Part shown: piece after piece, positions 14,501 to 24,759 of the stretch | Layout of the letters: each line of letters opens with the position of its first letter | Position numbering within the stretch: the first letter of the stretch is position 1 | Origin: Sarcocystis neurona | Taxonomy: Eukaryota > Apicomplexa > Conoidasida > Eucoccidiorida > Sarcocystidae | Length of the DNA: 64,000 nucleotides | Reading direction: 5' to 3' | Assembly (NCBI GenBank): GCA_000727475.1 | Contig: KL647307.1 | Location: 1,084,701 to 1,148,700, forward strand | The notes under the pieces: model-generated | Database searches by the model: none | What the model was told of the DNA's origin: nothing | The model's input: only the letters and a program-made list of their open reading frames with translations | Translations under genes and position numbers: made by a program

Positions 14501-14617
14501 TACCGGCGCCCCGCCGCCTGCGCCTCCACCGCTGCCGCCGCCTTTCTTCTTCCCGCCGGCACCGCCCCCCCCCTCCCGGCCTTCGTTTCCCCCTCTTTGC
14601 GACTGTCGCGGCGCCAT
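5509..14617 (-). CDS. ABCE1: ABCE1/RLI1 ribosome-recycling ATPase, complete, nine exons, 640 aa
   Basis: Exons on the minus strand are 14617-14192, 13299-13075, 12277-12002, 11005-10784, 9909-9770, 8421-8317, 7422-7180, 6740-6639 and 5692-5509. All introns are GT-AG and phases agree throughout; coding length is 1923 nt including the stop. The N-terminal Fe-S domain has both ferredoxin-type ligand sets, C54-x4-C-x3-C-x3-C67-P and C93-x2-C-x2-C-x3-C103-P. NBD1 has Walker [10 protein letters not shown] (148-156), signature LSGGELQ (255-261), Walker B FMFDEP and the EHD switch (311-313). NBD2 has GQNGTGKST (419-427), LSGGELQ (502-508), YLIDEP and EHD (559-561). The C-terminal hinge RPRINKL is intact. 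The family splits post-termination 80S ribosomes in the cytosol and has no membrane domain. Start chosen at 14617 (CCCATGG context); an in-frame ATG at 14632 is possible. The first 43 residues are a Gly-rich extension beyond the usual start of about 600-residue orthologues. Exons are free of homopolymer runs. Confidence 0.97.
13955..14186. repeat. CTGT/CTAT-rich simple sequence in ABCE1 intron 1
   Basis: A pyrimidine-rich stretch built from TCTGTCTG and TCTATC words, with a copied block TGCCTCTCTATCCGTCTGTC at 13982 and again at 14044 (62-base spacing), then a GTGTGTGT run up to the exon 1 donor at 14191. It lies wholly within intron 1 (13300-14191), so it does not affect the protein. Confidence 0.75.
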
Positions 14618-15900
14618 GGGCACGACACACACCGCGGAAGAGACGGCCGGTGCGGCGGCGGCGGCGCAGGGGACGAAACGAGGCGGCCGTTAGGGACGCG
14701 GCGGGACGCAGGGAGAAAAAAAGACCGGCGCGGAGAGCGCGGCCGAGAACTCCACGAGGCCGAGCCGCCGCACGCCGAGCAGCAGCCGCACAGGCGCAGC
14801 CACACGACAAAACAGGAGAGACTCGAGGAACAGATAGACGTGGCGACGGAAGACGTAGAAGGGGGGAAACGGCGAAGGAGGAAGCGACACCCGCACCGAA
14901 TTAATGCACGGACTGGTGGACAGCAGCAGAACAAGCGACGACCGGCGAAGGATACGACGAAGCAAAAACAGACCTGCGTAGAAATACGAAAACACGGGAG
15001 CTGCGTTGAGTGCGGCTCCTGACGGGCGCGCTCGCCGAGAAACACACGACCTCCCCAACTCTCCCGTAGAAATGCACGTAGAACCACCTCTACCCCCAAC
15101 GCGGGGAGGGCGGTTACCAGCAGCGCGGCGCAGGCGGAAGCGACTCGCAGCAGATGCACCCACGCCAAGGGAATCTACGTACGCCACCTATACACTTACG
15201 TCGAATCATAGCTCTGCAACGACAGCTAGCTTTCTTTGTCTCTCTATGAACTATATACGACCCTGCCTGCTTCTTCCTGTCCCGCAGACCCCCGGCCACC
15301 GAGAGCGCGGCGACTTTATATACGCCTGCACACCAACAACGACCCGCGCTGCAGCACACACGCGACAAGAGCTACTCCTCGTAGATGTGTGTCAGTTTAC
15401 ACATATACATCAAGATACACACACACATATATACACACACCAGTCTCCTTTCTCTGCGTCTCTCCTTGGATTTATACATACATACGGATTGATATACATA
15501 TATATATATACGTATACGTACGGCAGACTCCGTCAATGAGCCGGCTCGAGTTGCTGTCACTGAAGGAGAAGACGCTGTAGAAGACGTGAAGAGAGTTCCC
15601 GTAGAACTCACACGGGTTGGGGTGTACGTACACCACACGCAGCGGACCTGCACCTCACTATATCGCAGTGACTGTCCTCAACAGTCGTCCCCCAAACACC
15701 ACTTTCGACGTCGCAAGATCAGCAGCTCCTGGCAAGGACTCACATATACGTCCTCGCTCTCGTTGTTACACGTCTCCCCTGTAGCTCGGCTTCCCTCTCC
15801 TTCGTGCTAATATTCGTATACATACACGTATATATGGGGAGAAGAAATACCCGTACATACGATATATTCCGCAACCGCGAGTATATGGGCAGCCCTCTGG
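14618..15900. other. 5' flank of ABCE1, no gene assigned
   Basis: GC-rich sequence just upstream of the ABCE1 start (14,620-15,170) is open in several frames on both strands, with Arg- or Ser-rich translations typical of GC-rich untranslated DNA. From 15,200 to 15,900 it becomes mixed sequence with short TA/CA microsatellites (for example 15,400-15,520). It probably holds the ABCE1 5' UTR and promoter; I see no clear initiator or other site. Confidence 0.45.
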
Positions 15901-15949
15901 GTGGCAGCAAAAGAGAATGAAGAAGAACTGAGTTTAGGCCCCACGGCCC

Positions 15950-18900
15950 AGTCGGTGCTGCATGGGCTGCTGCAGTCAAGCCTGTTGCCGCGGCCAGATG
16001 GGAGTCTTGTTGCAGGCGGAGTTGCTGTTTTGCTGCTGCTGGCCGCTGTGGCGCAGCTGCTGTGCCGCCCGTTGTTGCTTCCGGTGACGTCGACGCTGCA
16101 GGGCAGCTGTGAGGCCGAGCCTCTCCTCGTGCTCTCCTGAGAGGCCCACGAGCGTTCCTGTCGGCGTCTGCTGTTGCTGCTGCTGCCTGCTGCTGCTGCT
16201 GTTGTTCCTTGCTACTCTTGCAGCTGTGAGCTGCTGCTGCTGCCGCGGTTGTCTCTACGCGGTGCAGGACTGTTGCTTTTGTTGCTGCCAGGATGTTCGG
16301 CAGTTGCTGTGTAGTGCCGTGGCTGTTGTCTCGCTGCGGCGTGCTGTTTGCCCATCATCTTCTGCCCCTGTGCTGCAGACGGTGTTCCTCTGCTGCTTGA
16401 GAGGCTCTGCTGCAGGAGTCCCTCGCCTCGGTGAGGCAGCGCACGGCAACTCAGCACGGGCTGCAGATGCAGAACAGAGCGATAGGCTTGGGTTCTGCAC
16501 GCGCCAGGCGTTGCCACGCGGACGACTTGAGTATCCTTGGCTGCGAAGGAGGCGATCTCTAGAGGCCGCTGTTCCGCTGCTGCCGCTTCGCTTCATGAAA
16601 CAGACTGTCCTGCTGGTCCTGCTGCCGAGTGACTGCAAATCTTGCTGCTGCAGCAGCTAAACGCTGAAAAATGCTGTAGTGTGGAGTCCTCTTGCTGCTG
16701 CAGCGGTGCAGGACGTATCTAGGCGAGCCAGACGCTCTGTGGCGCGCGAGAAAGGCAGACAAACGCATATTACGCTGTGGTAGTGCCTGCAGACCAGCTG
16801 CTGGCGGCAAATGTGGAGCGTTCTTCTCCAGCGGCTGCAGTGCATGCGCAGCAGCAGGCGCGCAGACATGTGTCGCTGTTGGCGCCGCAGCAGCGATGGC
16901 AGCAGCAGTAGCGCGGAGCACGAAGAGGAAAAAATGAAGTCACACGCGAGGGCAACAGTAACGGCCGGAACCGTCATAAAGACGAAGAAGCTATGTTGCA
17001 AGAGTTGCTGCAGCAGCAGCAGCACCAGATAAATCGTACTACGTGGTACAGTGACGCGCCTTCAAACCCCACGCGCCGGACGGAATCGTATACATGCTGC
17101 GGCTGCTGCCGTACTGCTGTCCTTACCGACTTGTGCTGCCCTTGCTGCTGCTGCCTTTGCTGCCGTGGTAGCAATCAGTGAGCCAGGTTACGACTTGCTG
17201 AAGCCTGGAAGAACGCATATAGGCTCGAGGAGAGTTCCTCTCTGTCCCTGTGACCCGTCCTGCTGGTGGCGCTGCTGTTGCTGTCGGCGTAACCGAGCGC
17301 TTTCTGCATCCGCAGCGTCCTCCCGGGCGTGCGCTGACCCGCCCGGACCCGACCCGCCGAGCGCGCGCATGCAGCAGCAACGACAGCAGCAACGGCAGCA
17401 GTAAGGTGCGGCAGCAGCAGCAGCACGAACAGTACAGGTAGCGTCGAGCCAGTGGCAGCCGGGCTAACAACGGCACTGCAGCAGCACTAGGACCACAGCA
17501 GCAGTAAGGGCACGCAAGGCCCTTGTGCGCCGTCCGCATGCTTGCACAGCACAGACAGTCAGCACACGAGGGCAGCACACGGCAGACGCAGCAGCAGCCG
17601 TGACTATCGGAAGGTGGTTGCTGTTAGAAAGACCGCCGTTGCCACCAGATGATGGCATTTTATCTCCTTTTCTCCTTTTCGTGCAGTGGTGCTCAGACGT
17701 GCGCTTGCAAGGACGGAAAGCATGCAGCAGCAACAGCACACGAACAGCAACAGGAGCAGCAGCAGACCCGATAGCTGCGCGACCACTCCACGGCCGGCCT
17801 AATCAGCTGCAGGTTCCCGTCGATCCGCAGTAGGTGCAAGCCACGAACACCAGCAACAGGAAAGCAGCTGGAACAGCAAGAACGGCAGCATCAGCAGAAA
17901 CACCAGCACCGGCGGGAGCAGACGGGAAGAACGAGCAACAAGAGCAGAACCTCTCGCAGGTGCAGTAGCATAACAGCAGCGTGGCGGCAGCACTAATAGA
18001 GACACACCGGCAGCAGCTATATTTGCGACAGCGCTGGCAGGTGCAGCAGCAGCAGTTGTAGGGCGAGGGCAACCGGCAGCACCTTTCTGGGAAGGGCTTC
18101 TGTGACGGGAGTAACAGCAGCAGCAGTAACAGTAGGAGGATATCAGCAGCCAGCAGCAGGGGATACTCGGGCGTGTCCGTGGGTAGGGGCCCGCTGTCAG
18201 GAACAACTGGTGCGACACAAGAACAGCCACAGACGGCGGCAGGTGTGTACCAGTAGCTGGGACGGCAGGAGTGAGCAGTGGCCATACCAGCAACTCGGAC
18301 AAGTGGACAGCAGCAGCTGCAACCGCAGCGGCGTCGGCTGCGGGTTTTTGACGGCGCAGCCAGAGCAGCAGCAGCATGTAAGCGACTGTGGAGACACACA
18401 AGGAGTCGCCGCGCAATAGACAGTGTAAAGCAGGAGAAGCAGCAGCAGCGCGTGAAGCAGCTACGGGATACTGTGGGAGCCGCTGCAGCAGTCACGGCTC
18501 TGTGGAGCAGCACTAGCCGTACGAGGTATGCGGCTCCGACGAACACCAAGTGCAGCAGCAGGAATGATACGTGAGCAGACAGCAGCATGTGAGACAGTGC
18601 GAACGCGCGCCAGCAGCAGCGACAGCTCTTGTGCGGGGAGAGCAGAAGCAGGAACCGCAGGAGTGGCTCAGGTGTGGCGAAGCAGCAGCAGCAGCGGCTA
18701 AGCCAAAAGCAAGAGCAGCAGCAGCTGGGGAAGTATGGGACAGCAGGAACAGTAAATGCATGCGTAGAGCAGCGTGGAGCAGCAGCAGCAGCACGGATAC
18801 AGATGCGACGGGGTGCTAACAGCAGGGACAGCGCGTAGGAAGTGAAGAACACGCTCAGCGACCGCAGGGAGAGCACCGCGCAGCACCAGCAGCAGCAATG

Positions 18901-19080
18901 AGAGCCGTGCAGCAGCCGCAGCGACGGAGCGACAGTGGGAAGAGCAGCGGGTGCTTGTGAACAACAGCTGCTGCTACCGCTGCGTCGGGAGGAACAGCTG
19001 AGAGACCAGCAGGACGCACCTGCTGGAGGAGCAGCAGCAAGAGGAGACAAGCACGTGGGGAAAAGCAGGCTCGCTCAACG
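15950..19080. repeat. CTG/CAG-saturated segment, left part
   Basis: The plus strand is dominated by CTG words from about 16,000 to 17,200 and by CAG words from about 17,370 to 19,000, so the strand bearing CTG switches near 17.3 kb. Long ORFs occur on both strands; the longest on the minus strand, 19050-17803, translates to Leu/Cys/Ala-rich protein, as expected from CTG read in its three registers. I therefore annotate the segment as repeat rather than gene. Real exons, including upstream exons of the 19,174-23,703 ORF, may be buried in it. Confidence 0.7.
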
Positions 19081-19173
19081 TGTGTGGCTCCCTGTGCTGC
19101 TGCAGGAGCGCCGGAACTCTTTGCTGCAGCAGCGCATGTCCTGCTCGAGGGGCAGGAGAAACATGAACCAGCA

Positions 19174-22100
19174 ATGCAGTCTGGCCTTTTCTTTGCCGCC
19201 CAGCAGGCGGCGCACAGGCGGGAGCAAGAGCAGCAGCCGCAGCGGCAGCCTCTCCAGCAGCAGGAGAAGCAGCCCTGTGTGCAGGACGCACAGCAGCAAG
19301 ACGATGTGCGGCAATTACCTCTGCAGCAGCAGCAGCAACTACAGCAACAGCAACTACAGCAGCAGCAGCTACAACAGCAGCAGCTACAGCAGCAGCAACG
19401 ACAGCAACAGCAACTACAGCAGCAGCAAATACAACAGCAGCAACGACAGCAACAGCAACTACAGCAGCAGCAACTACAGCAGCAGCAACTACAACAGCAG
19501 CAGCTACAACGGCAGCAACTACGACAGCAGCAACTACAGCAGCAGCAGCTACAACAGCAACAGCGAGAACATTTGTCTGTAGCGCGAAATACTCTGCTGC
19601 GACAGCAGGCGCACCAGCAGGAGGCGGTGCAGGAAGTGGAGTGGCAGCGTCTGCAGCAGCTGGCGCAGTTGCAGCAGCAGGTGGTGGTGGGGGGAGCAGG
19701 GCGGCTGCAGCAGCTTGAGCCTTCGGGCTCGTCAACAACGCAGCAGCTGCTGAGTGCGCAGCAGCAGGGACGACAGTCCGTCCCTCACACATGCCAGCTG
19801 CTGCAGCGGCTCGCTCTGCAGCAGCGGGCGCTGTGCGCTCCGCTGCAACACCGGCAGCAGCAACAACACATGGCGGCAGGGACGCAGCAGCAGCGGCAGT
19901 CTCCTGAGCAGCAAAGAAGAAGCGCTCAGCCCCCGGTGCAGCAGCTGGAATCGGCGCTCTCCCACCCACGAGAGCAGCAGAATGCGCCGCAGGAAATCCG
20001 ACGCCAGCAACAACAGTCGCCGCTGCGGCCGCAGCCAGTGCTGCAGCAGCAGCAGCCCCTGCAGCAGCCGTTGCAGGCGTTCCAGCAGCAAAGGCAGCAG
20101 CCGTGTGAGCTGCTAGAACAGACGACGAGACGCGACAGCACCGGGAGAGACGAGACGTGGACAGCAGCAACGCGAGGGGCAAGTCGCAGCAATTCGGAGG
20201 CTGCAGCAGCAGCAACTACTTGGTGTGGCCCTGTTGCAGCCGCAGCGGCTGCGCTGCGGACATCTTCAGTTACCGCAGCGGCAGCAGCAGGAACATCCCC
20301 CAGGCCTGCAGCAGCGGCAGCGCCACCACCGCAAGCAGCAACAGCGGCAGCATCCGGCAGAGGAGCCCTCCCCCCACAAGGAGCAGCAGCAGGACCCCCA
20401 GCAGTCTCAGCAGCAGCTGACACAGCAGCAGCACTCCTAGCAGCTCACCCAGTAGCAGCACTGGCTGCAGCTGAACCCGCAAGAGGCAGAGCAGCAGCAG
20501 GCAGCCCAGGTGGTGCGGCAACGGTGCACCGAAGCAGCGCACCGCCGCTGCAGCCCTCGGCGACTTCCCCCGCAGGAGGAGAGCAGTCCACAGGGGCGCC
20601 TGCGGGAGAGATTCAACAGCAGCGGCGGCAGGCACAGCGACAGGCGGGAACGAAGCAGCAGCAAATCAGTCCCCAACAAGACTGCTGCCAGGCTCCACGC
20701 CGCGCAACTTCTCTCCCGTCTGCTGCAGGCCCCGCGTCTTCTGCCGCGAGTCCGCCGCAGGCGGAAGAAGCGACAGCGGCACCACGACGAGGCAACGTTG
20801 TGACCCTGCTTGCGACGCCGGCAGCAGCAGCGCTCCACACTTCACAGCGGCAGCCTGCGGCTCCTGCGGATCCCTCAGGAGGTGTCTGTGTCTCCCATTC
20901 AACGCTTGCTGCTGCTGGTGCTGCCACTCTTGCCGCTTTGTCTCGACGTCTACGTGTCGCCACACTGTCTGCTGCTGCTGCTTCTCCCCCTGCTGCTTCT
21001 TCTGCGCACGTTTCCGTCTCCTCGGCTGCAATTCCGTCTTCTGCTGCTACTCTCTGCTCGTCAAGTGTTTTCAACTATGCTGCGGCTCATGCGCTTCCTG
21101 CTGCCGCTGCTGCCGCGCCTCCTCGCGGTGGCCGTCCTCCTGGTGCTGTTGCTCGTACTGCGTCGGCGGCTCCTGCGTCAGGTGCTGCACCAGAAAAAAC
21201 TTCGCTGCGCAGCATGCCGCAGGCAACCCGCGCCACTGCTGCACCCTCGGCAACGCCCGCTGCTGCGGCGTCTCCTTCATCAGCAACAGCAGCACGTGCA
21301 ACGACAGCAGCAGACGCAGCAGCAGTAGGCGCAACAGAAGCCTGTCGAGCCACAGCAGAAACTGCGTCGACCTACGTTGCATCAGGCGTGACGCCTGCAG
21401 CAGGCGCCTATTCTTCTTATTCTTCTGCTGCAGCACGAGTTGCAGCAGCAGCACCTTGTGCGTCAGCAGCAGCTCCTGCACCGGCTTCACAGCCAGCACG
21501 TCCTGGGACAGTCCCGCATACGCCAGCAGAAGCAAGCACAGCCCCTCGGGAAGCTGCTGCAGCACCTGGAAGAAAAGCAGCAGGGCCTCCTGCAGCAGTG
21601 GCGACTTCAACGCTCGCAGCGCCGCCTGCGGAGAAAGCAGCAGCAGTAGCCTCGTTTTCACCGGAAACATCGCCAGCAGCCGAGGCCGCACATTTGGGCC
21701 CAGCGGCACGTGGGGGCTCAGTCGCAGCGCTGTGGGACTCGACAGCAGCAGCCGCCGCACGAGAAGCAGAAGAAGAAACAGCCGTCGTTGGCAGCAGAAG
21801 GGCAGCAACAAGTGCCCCAGCGCTAGCGGCGACAAGACCGACACATACTGGCGCAACAGCTTGCGATCCCTGCGCGGAGAAAGAAGCTCCAGGAGCGTCT
21901 GCAGCACATGCAAGAGGTGCTCGACAACCCAGTCCTGCCTGCTCCCCCGCTGTGGGGGCGGCTGAAGGGGAGCAGCAGCGCAGCTGCAGCCAGCGACCAG
22001 AGCACACGGACAACACGCTCAGTCAAATTAGCAGCAGAACACAGAACAACACAAGTGGCAGCCTGGGCGGCAGCAGCAGCAGCAACAGCAGCGACTGCGG

Positions 22101-23703
22101 CAGACAAGGCAATACAGGGACAGACAGCGCCCAAGACAGCAGCGGCGAAGGCAGTCAAGGCAGCAGCAATAGCAGCGGTAGCAGCAGCAGCGGTAGCAGT
22201 AGCAGCGGTAGCAGCAGCAGCGGTAGCAGCAGCAGCGGTAGCAGCAGCAGCGGTAGCAGTAGCAGCGGTAGTAGTAGCAGCGGTAGCAGTAGCAGCGGTA
22301 GCAGTAGCAGCGGTAGCAGTAGCAGCAGTAGCAGTAGCAGCGGTGGCAGTAGCAGTAGCCGGAGCAGCAACGGGCGCGGTAGCAGCACGAGCACGAACAG
22401 CAGCAGTAGCAGCGGTAGTAGTAGCAGCAGCAGCGGGCGCAACAGGTGCTGTCCAGAAGTTTTGCAACTTGGACAGGAGTGGGCGATAAACCTGCAGGGC
22501 GGGCGTGGCGACGCCGTTGGCAGGCTGGCGTCGCTGCTTGCTGCTTCCCAACAACGAAGGAGAGAGCAGCAGCAGCAACAGCAGCAGCACGTCTCGTCAA
22601 GCCAGCCGGTGGGAAGGGCCGCTGCTGCGTTGACCAGAGGGCAGCAGGGTGCCGATGGTGGTGAAGGAGGAGTGAGAGGGGGCGAAGGGGCTGCTGCTGC
22701 TACTACAGCAGCTGCGTGGCAAGGAGCAGCCGCTGGGAGTCACTTGCAGACCAGTCGATCACGTAGGGGAGGGAGCAGTGGTCGCTGCAGCGCCTGGCCG
22801 AGTCACTCGCAGCAGTCGTCCCAGCGCGGTGCAAAAGGGCAGCGCAGAGGGCACGTGGGACAGCGAGGGAAGCAGCAGCAGCTGTCGCAGGGCGAGCAGC
22901 AGCAGCAGGATGTCTGCGCCAGCTCGGTGCTGCAGCAGCAGCAGGAGGAGGAGGATGCGAAACAGCAACAGCAGCATGCCGGGGTCCCGCAGGTGCAGGA
23001 GCTGCCGCGGACGCGGCAGCCGCAGCAGGCACCGAGCAGACCGGAGCCGCAGCAACAGGAGCCGCAGGGCAAAAAGGTGCAGGAGCAGCACGGATCGCCA
23101 GGCGATGAAGACGGGGACCTTCCGGAAGTGGAAGACGCAGAGTCGCTCAGTAGCTCGGACGAGGACTCCGTCGTGGTGCTGTCGGACACGCACGCAGAGG
23201 GCGGTGCTTGCGCAGCAGCAGGAGCGGCAGGACGAAAAGCAGCTGCAGCAGAAGGCAGCAGAGTCCTTGGCAGAAGGCGTGGGGCCAGTCCTTCAGATGA
23301 GGACGGCGACTCCACCGACTCAGAGGCAGCAGCAGGAGGACGTGAAAGAGCAGCAGCAAACGTGTACGTTCCCTTCCGGTTCATCAGTGGGCTGTGGGTT
23401 GACGTAGAGGACTACCAGCGGCAGCAAAGGCAGGCTGCGACTGCTGCTGCGACGAAGCGCTCTGCTGCCGCTTCTTCGTCTGCTGCTGGCGAGCAGTCGT
23501 CTGTCGGCGGCGCCGCGACCGGGAGCAGCAGCAGCAACGAGTCGGACAGCGGAGAGGACGCGGCGTCCCAAGGCAGCAACGACGAAGAGCAGCAAAGCAG
23601 CGTAGACTCCGCAGCCGCTACAGCAGGCAGCAAGCGGCCGCCCCGCAGGGGGACACGAGGCACTACTGCTGACAAGTCAACAAAGAAGGACAGAAAAATG
23701 TAG
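19174..23703 (+). CDS. Long low-complexity protein with poly-Gln, poly-Ala, poly-Ser and an acidic C-terminus (about 1509 aa)
   Basis: The frame is open from a TGA at 18958-18960 to the TAG at 23701-23703; the first ATG is at 19174. Residues about 49-131 are a Q4L/Q4R repeat from a 15-nt unit, the middle is Ala/Gln-rich, and residues about 998-1059 are an S4G repeat, also 15 nt. Near residues 1311-1340 comes an acidic Asp/Glu/Ser stretch (DEDGDLPEVEDAE, SSSDEDSVVVLSD). At about 1399-1416 there is a short non-repetitive block, VPFRFISGLWVDVEDY, and the last 15 residues are basic (KSTKKDRKM end). Repeats change register (Gln, then Ala, then Ser) while the frame stays open, and other frames are broken several times over the same 4.5 kb; both favour real coding. 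CAG tracts lack stops in all frames, however, so ORF length alone is weak evidence. The true start or upstream exons may lie left of 19,174. Function unknown; the acidic-serine and basic tails suggest a nuclear protein, by inference. Confidence 0.5.
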   Translation: MQSGLFFAAQQAAHRREQEQQPQRQPLQQQEKQPCVQDAQQQDDVRQLPLQQQQQLQQQQLQQQQLQQQQLQQQQRQQQQLQQQQIQQQQRQQQQLQQQQLQQQQLQQQQLQRQQLRQQQLQQQQLQQQQREHLSVARNTLLRQQAHQQEAVQEVEWQRLQQLAQLQQQVVVGGAGRLQQLEPSGSSTTQQLLSAQQQGRQSVPHTCQLLQRLALQQRALCAPLQHRQQQQHMAAGTQQQRQSPEQQRRSAQPPVQQLESALSHPREQQNAPQEIRRQQQQSPLRPQPVLQQQQPLQQPLQAFQQQRQQPCELLEQTTRRDSTGRDETWTAATRGASRSNSEAAAAATTWCGPVAAAAAALRTSSVTAAAAAGTSPRPAAAAAPPPQAATAAASGRGALPPQGAAAGPPAVSAAADTAAALLAAHPVAALAAAEPARGRAAAGSPGGAATVHRSSAPPLQPSATSPAGGEQSTGAPAGEIQQQRRQAQRQAGTKQQQISPQQDCCQAPRRATSLPSAAGPASSAASPPQAEEATAAPRRGNVVTLLATPAAAALHTSQRQPAAPADPSGGVCVSHSTLAAAGAATLAALSRRLRVATLSAAAASPPAASSAHVSVSSAAIPSSAATLCSSSVFNYAAAHALPAAAAAAPPRGGRPPGAVARTASAAPASGAAPEKTSLRSMPQATRATAAPSATPAAAASPSSATAARATTAADAAAVGATEACRATAETASTYVASGVTPAAGAYSSYSSAAARVAAAAPCASAAAPAPASQPARPGTVPHTPAEASTAPREAAAAPGRKAAGPPAAVATSTLAAPPAEKAAAVASFSPETSPAAEAAHLGPAARGGSVAALWDSTAAAAAREAEEETAVVGSRRAATSAPALAATRPTHTGATACDPCAEKEAPGASAAHARGARQPSPACSPAVGAAEGEQQRSCSQRPEHTDNTLSQISSRTQNNTSGSLGGSSSSNSSDCGRQGNTGTDSAQDSSGEGSQGSSNSSGSSSSGSSSSGSSSSGSSSSGSSSSGSSSSGSSSSGSSSSGSSSSGSSSSSSSSSGGSSSSRSSNGRGSSTSTNSSSSSGSSSSSSGRNRCCPEVLQLGQEWAINLQGGRGDAVGRLASLLAASQQRRREQQQQQQQHVSSSQPVGRAAAALTRGQQGADGGEGGVRGGEGAAAATTAAAWQGAAAGSHLQTSRSRRGGSSGRCSAWPSHSQQSSQRGAKGQRRGHVGQRGKQQQLSQGEQQQQDVCASSVLQQQQEEEDAKQQQQHAGVPQVQELPRTRQPQQAPSRPEPQQQEPQGKKVQEQHGSPGDEDGDLPEVEDAESLSSSDEDSVVVLSDTHAEGGACAAAGAAGRKAAAAEGSRVLGRRRGASPSDEDGDSTDSEAAAGGRERAAANVYVPFRFISGLWVDVEDYQRQQRQAATAAATKRSAAASSSAAGEQSSVGGAATGSSSSNESDSGEDAASQGSNDEEQQSSVDSAAATAGSKRPPRRGTRGTTADKSTKKDRKM
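19318..19566 (+). repeat. 15-nt tandem repeat encoding Gln4-Leu/Arg
   Basis: About 16 imperfect copies of a 15-base unit of four CAG/CAA codons plus CTA or CGA. The period is a multiple of three, so copy-number change would keep the surrounding ORF open. Confidence 0.9.
22165..22350 (+). repeat. 15-nt tandem repeat encoding Ser4-Gly
   Basis: About 12 copies of AGCGGTAGCAGCAGC with AGC/AGT exchanges, read in the AGC register within the long ORF. Synonymous AGC/AGT alternation across copies suggests some age or selection on the peptide. Confidence 0.9.
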
Positions 23704-24720
23704 GCCCGCGCGTCTCCCCTACCCCGCCACGTTTCGTCTGCGCAGCACATCTTCTGCCTGCTGCTGCTGCAGCACGTCCACCACCACTGCCCGTCGATCC
23801 CCCTGCAAGTGTTCACTTCCTCTGCGTATGCCAGCTGACATTACGCGTCCTGCTGCTTCGCTGCGCCATGTTGTCCTGTGCAGGGCTGCTGCTGTAGCGC
23901 CCTGTCGCCCCCCGCTTCTTGGCTGCCAACACGCTGTCTGCTGCTGGGGCGCCGTAGGACTGCGGCAGCAGCCGCTGCGCGTCTCAAGCAGCTGCTGCTG
24001 TCTATCTGTCTAACTCTCCCCCGGTATCGTGCTGTTTCTTCTACTCCGCTCATGCTGCCCCAGCGCTGCCGTTAAATTCTCTCCGTCTCCTGCTTCGCCT
24101 GCTGCCACGTGTGCTGCTCTCTCTTTTCCGCTGTGTCGCAGCTACTGCCACCCTTCCTGCTGCCTGCAGGCTTGCAACTCTGTCGGCCTCTTTTGTTGTC
24201 CTCAAGTGGTCTCCACTGCCACTCTTATGCCCGCGACCCGCTCTGGTGCTGCTGCTGCTGCTTGGAGAGCTCTTGAAAAACCCCACGGGTTTGTGTGTTT
24301 GTTTGTGCGCGCTGCGGGGCGCGCACGGGAGGAAGGGTCGCTGCGCAGCGACCTGCGGCTGGGCCAACGCAGCAGCGAGAGACACGCGCAGGAGCTGCCG
24401 TGTCGGCTGGTCGCATGCGTCTGACCGGAGGCGAACACGTCTGTGTTTATCTCTCCGTCTCTTCCTCTCTGCACGGCTGTTTGTATGTGACGGCGCATGG
24501 GGCGCGATAGGCAGTGGTGGGCCACCAACACGTATACGACGGTTGTATATCAACAGGGTATCGTATGTACCGCTGTCAGTAGGATAACTGTCTTATACAC
24601 GGCAATTCCGGTGGTTCACCAAATAACTGTCTCGATTTTGACGTAGTACGTCTCCTTCTGTGAGTAGATGCGTCCTCTCTCTCTCTATATATCTGCGGCT
24701 CTGACCGTGTAATTGTCTAC
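23704..24720. other. 3' flank of the long ORF; CTG-rich sequence grading into unique sequence, no gene assigned
   Basis: CTG words dominate the plus strand to about 24,270. Several overlapping ORFs are open on both strands from 24,029 to 24,590 and none stands out. An upstream exon of the HUN-domain gene could lie here, because that gene's first recognisable exon lacks an ATG. Confidence 0.35.
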
Positions 24721-24759
24721 GTCTGTGCACGTGGATGTGCCTGCGTTGTATTGACTACG

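Noticed and set aside
5509..14617. Reading the ABCE1 exons as a membrane ABC transporter or as two separate ATPases
   Set aside because: The N-terminal double Fe-S motif, tandem NBDs in one spliced frame, the EHD switches and the C-terminal hinge identify ABCE1, which has no transmembrane domain.
16109..16660. A Leu/Cys-rich membrane protein on the plus strand
   Set aside because: The hydrophobicity comes from CTG, TGC and GCT registers of the repeat; three overlapping frames show the same property.
17803..20215. Long minus-strand ORFs (19050-17803, 416 codons; 20215-18974, 414 codons)
   Set aside because: Their translations are Leu/Cys/Ala or almost pure Ala/Val, exactly what CTG tracts give in their registers, and they lie opposite CAG arrays. 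No non-repetitive block supports them.
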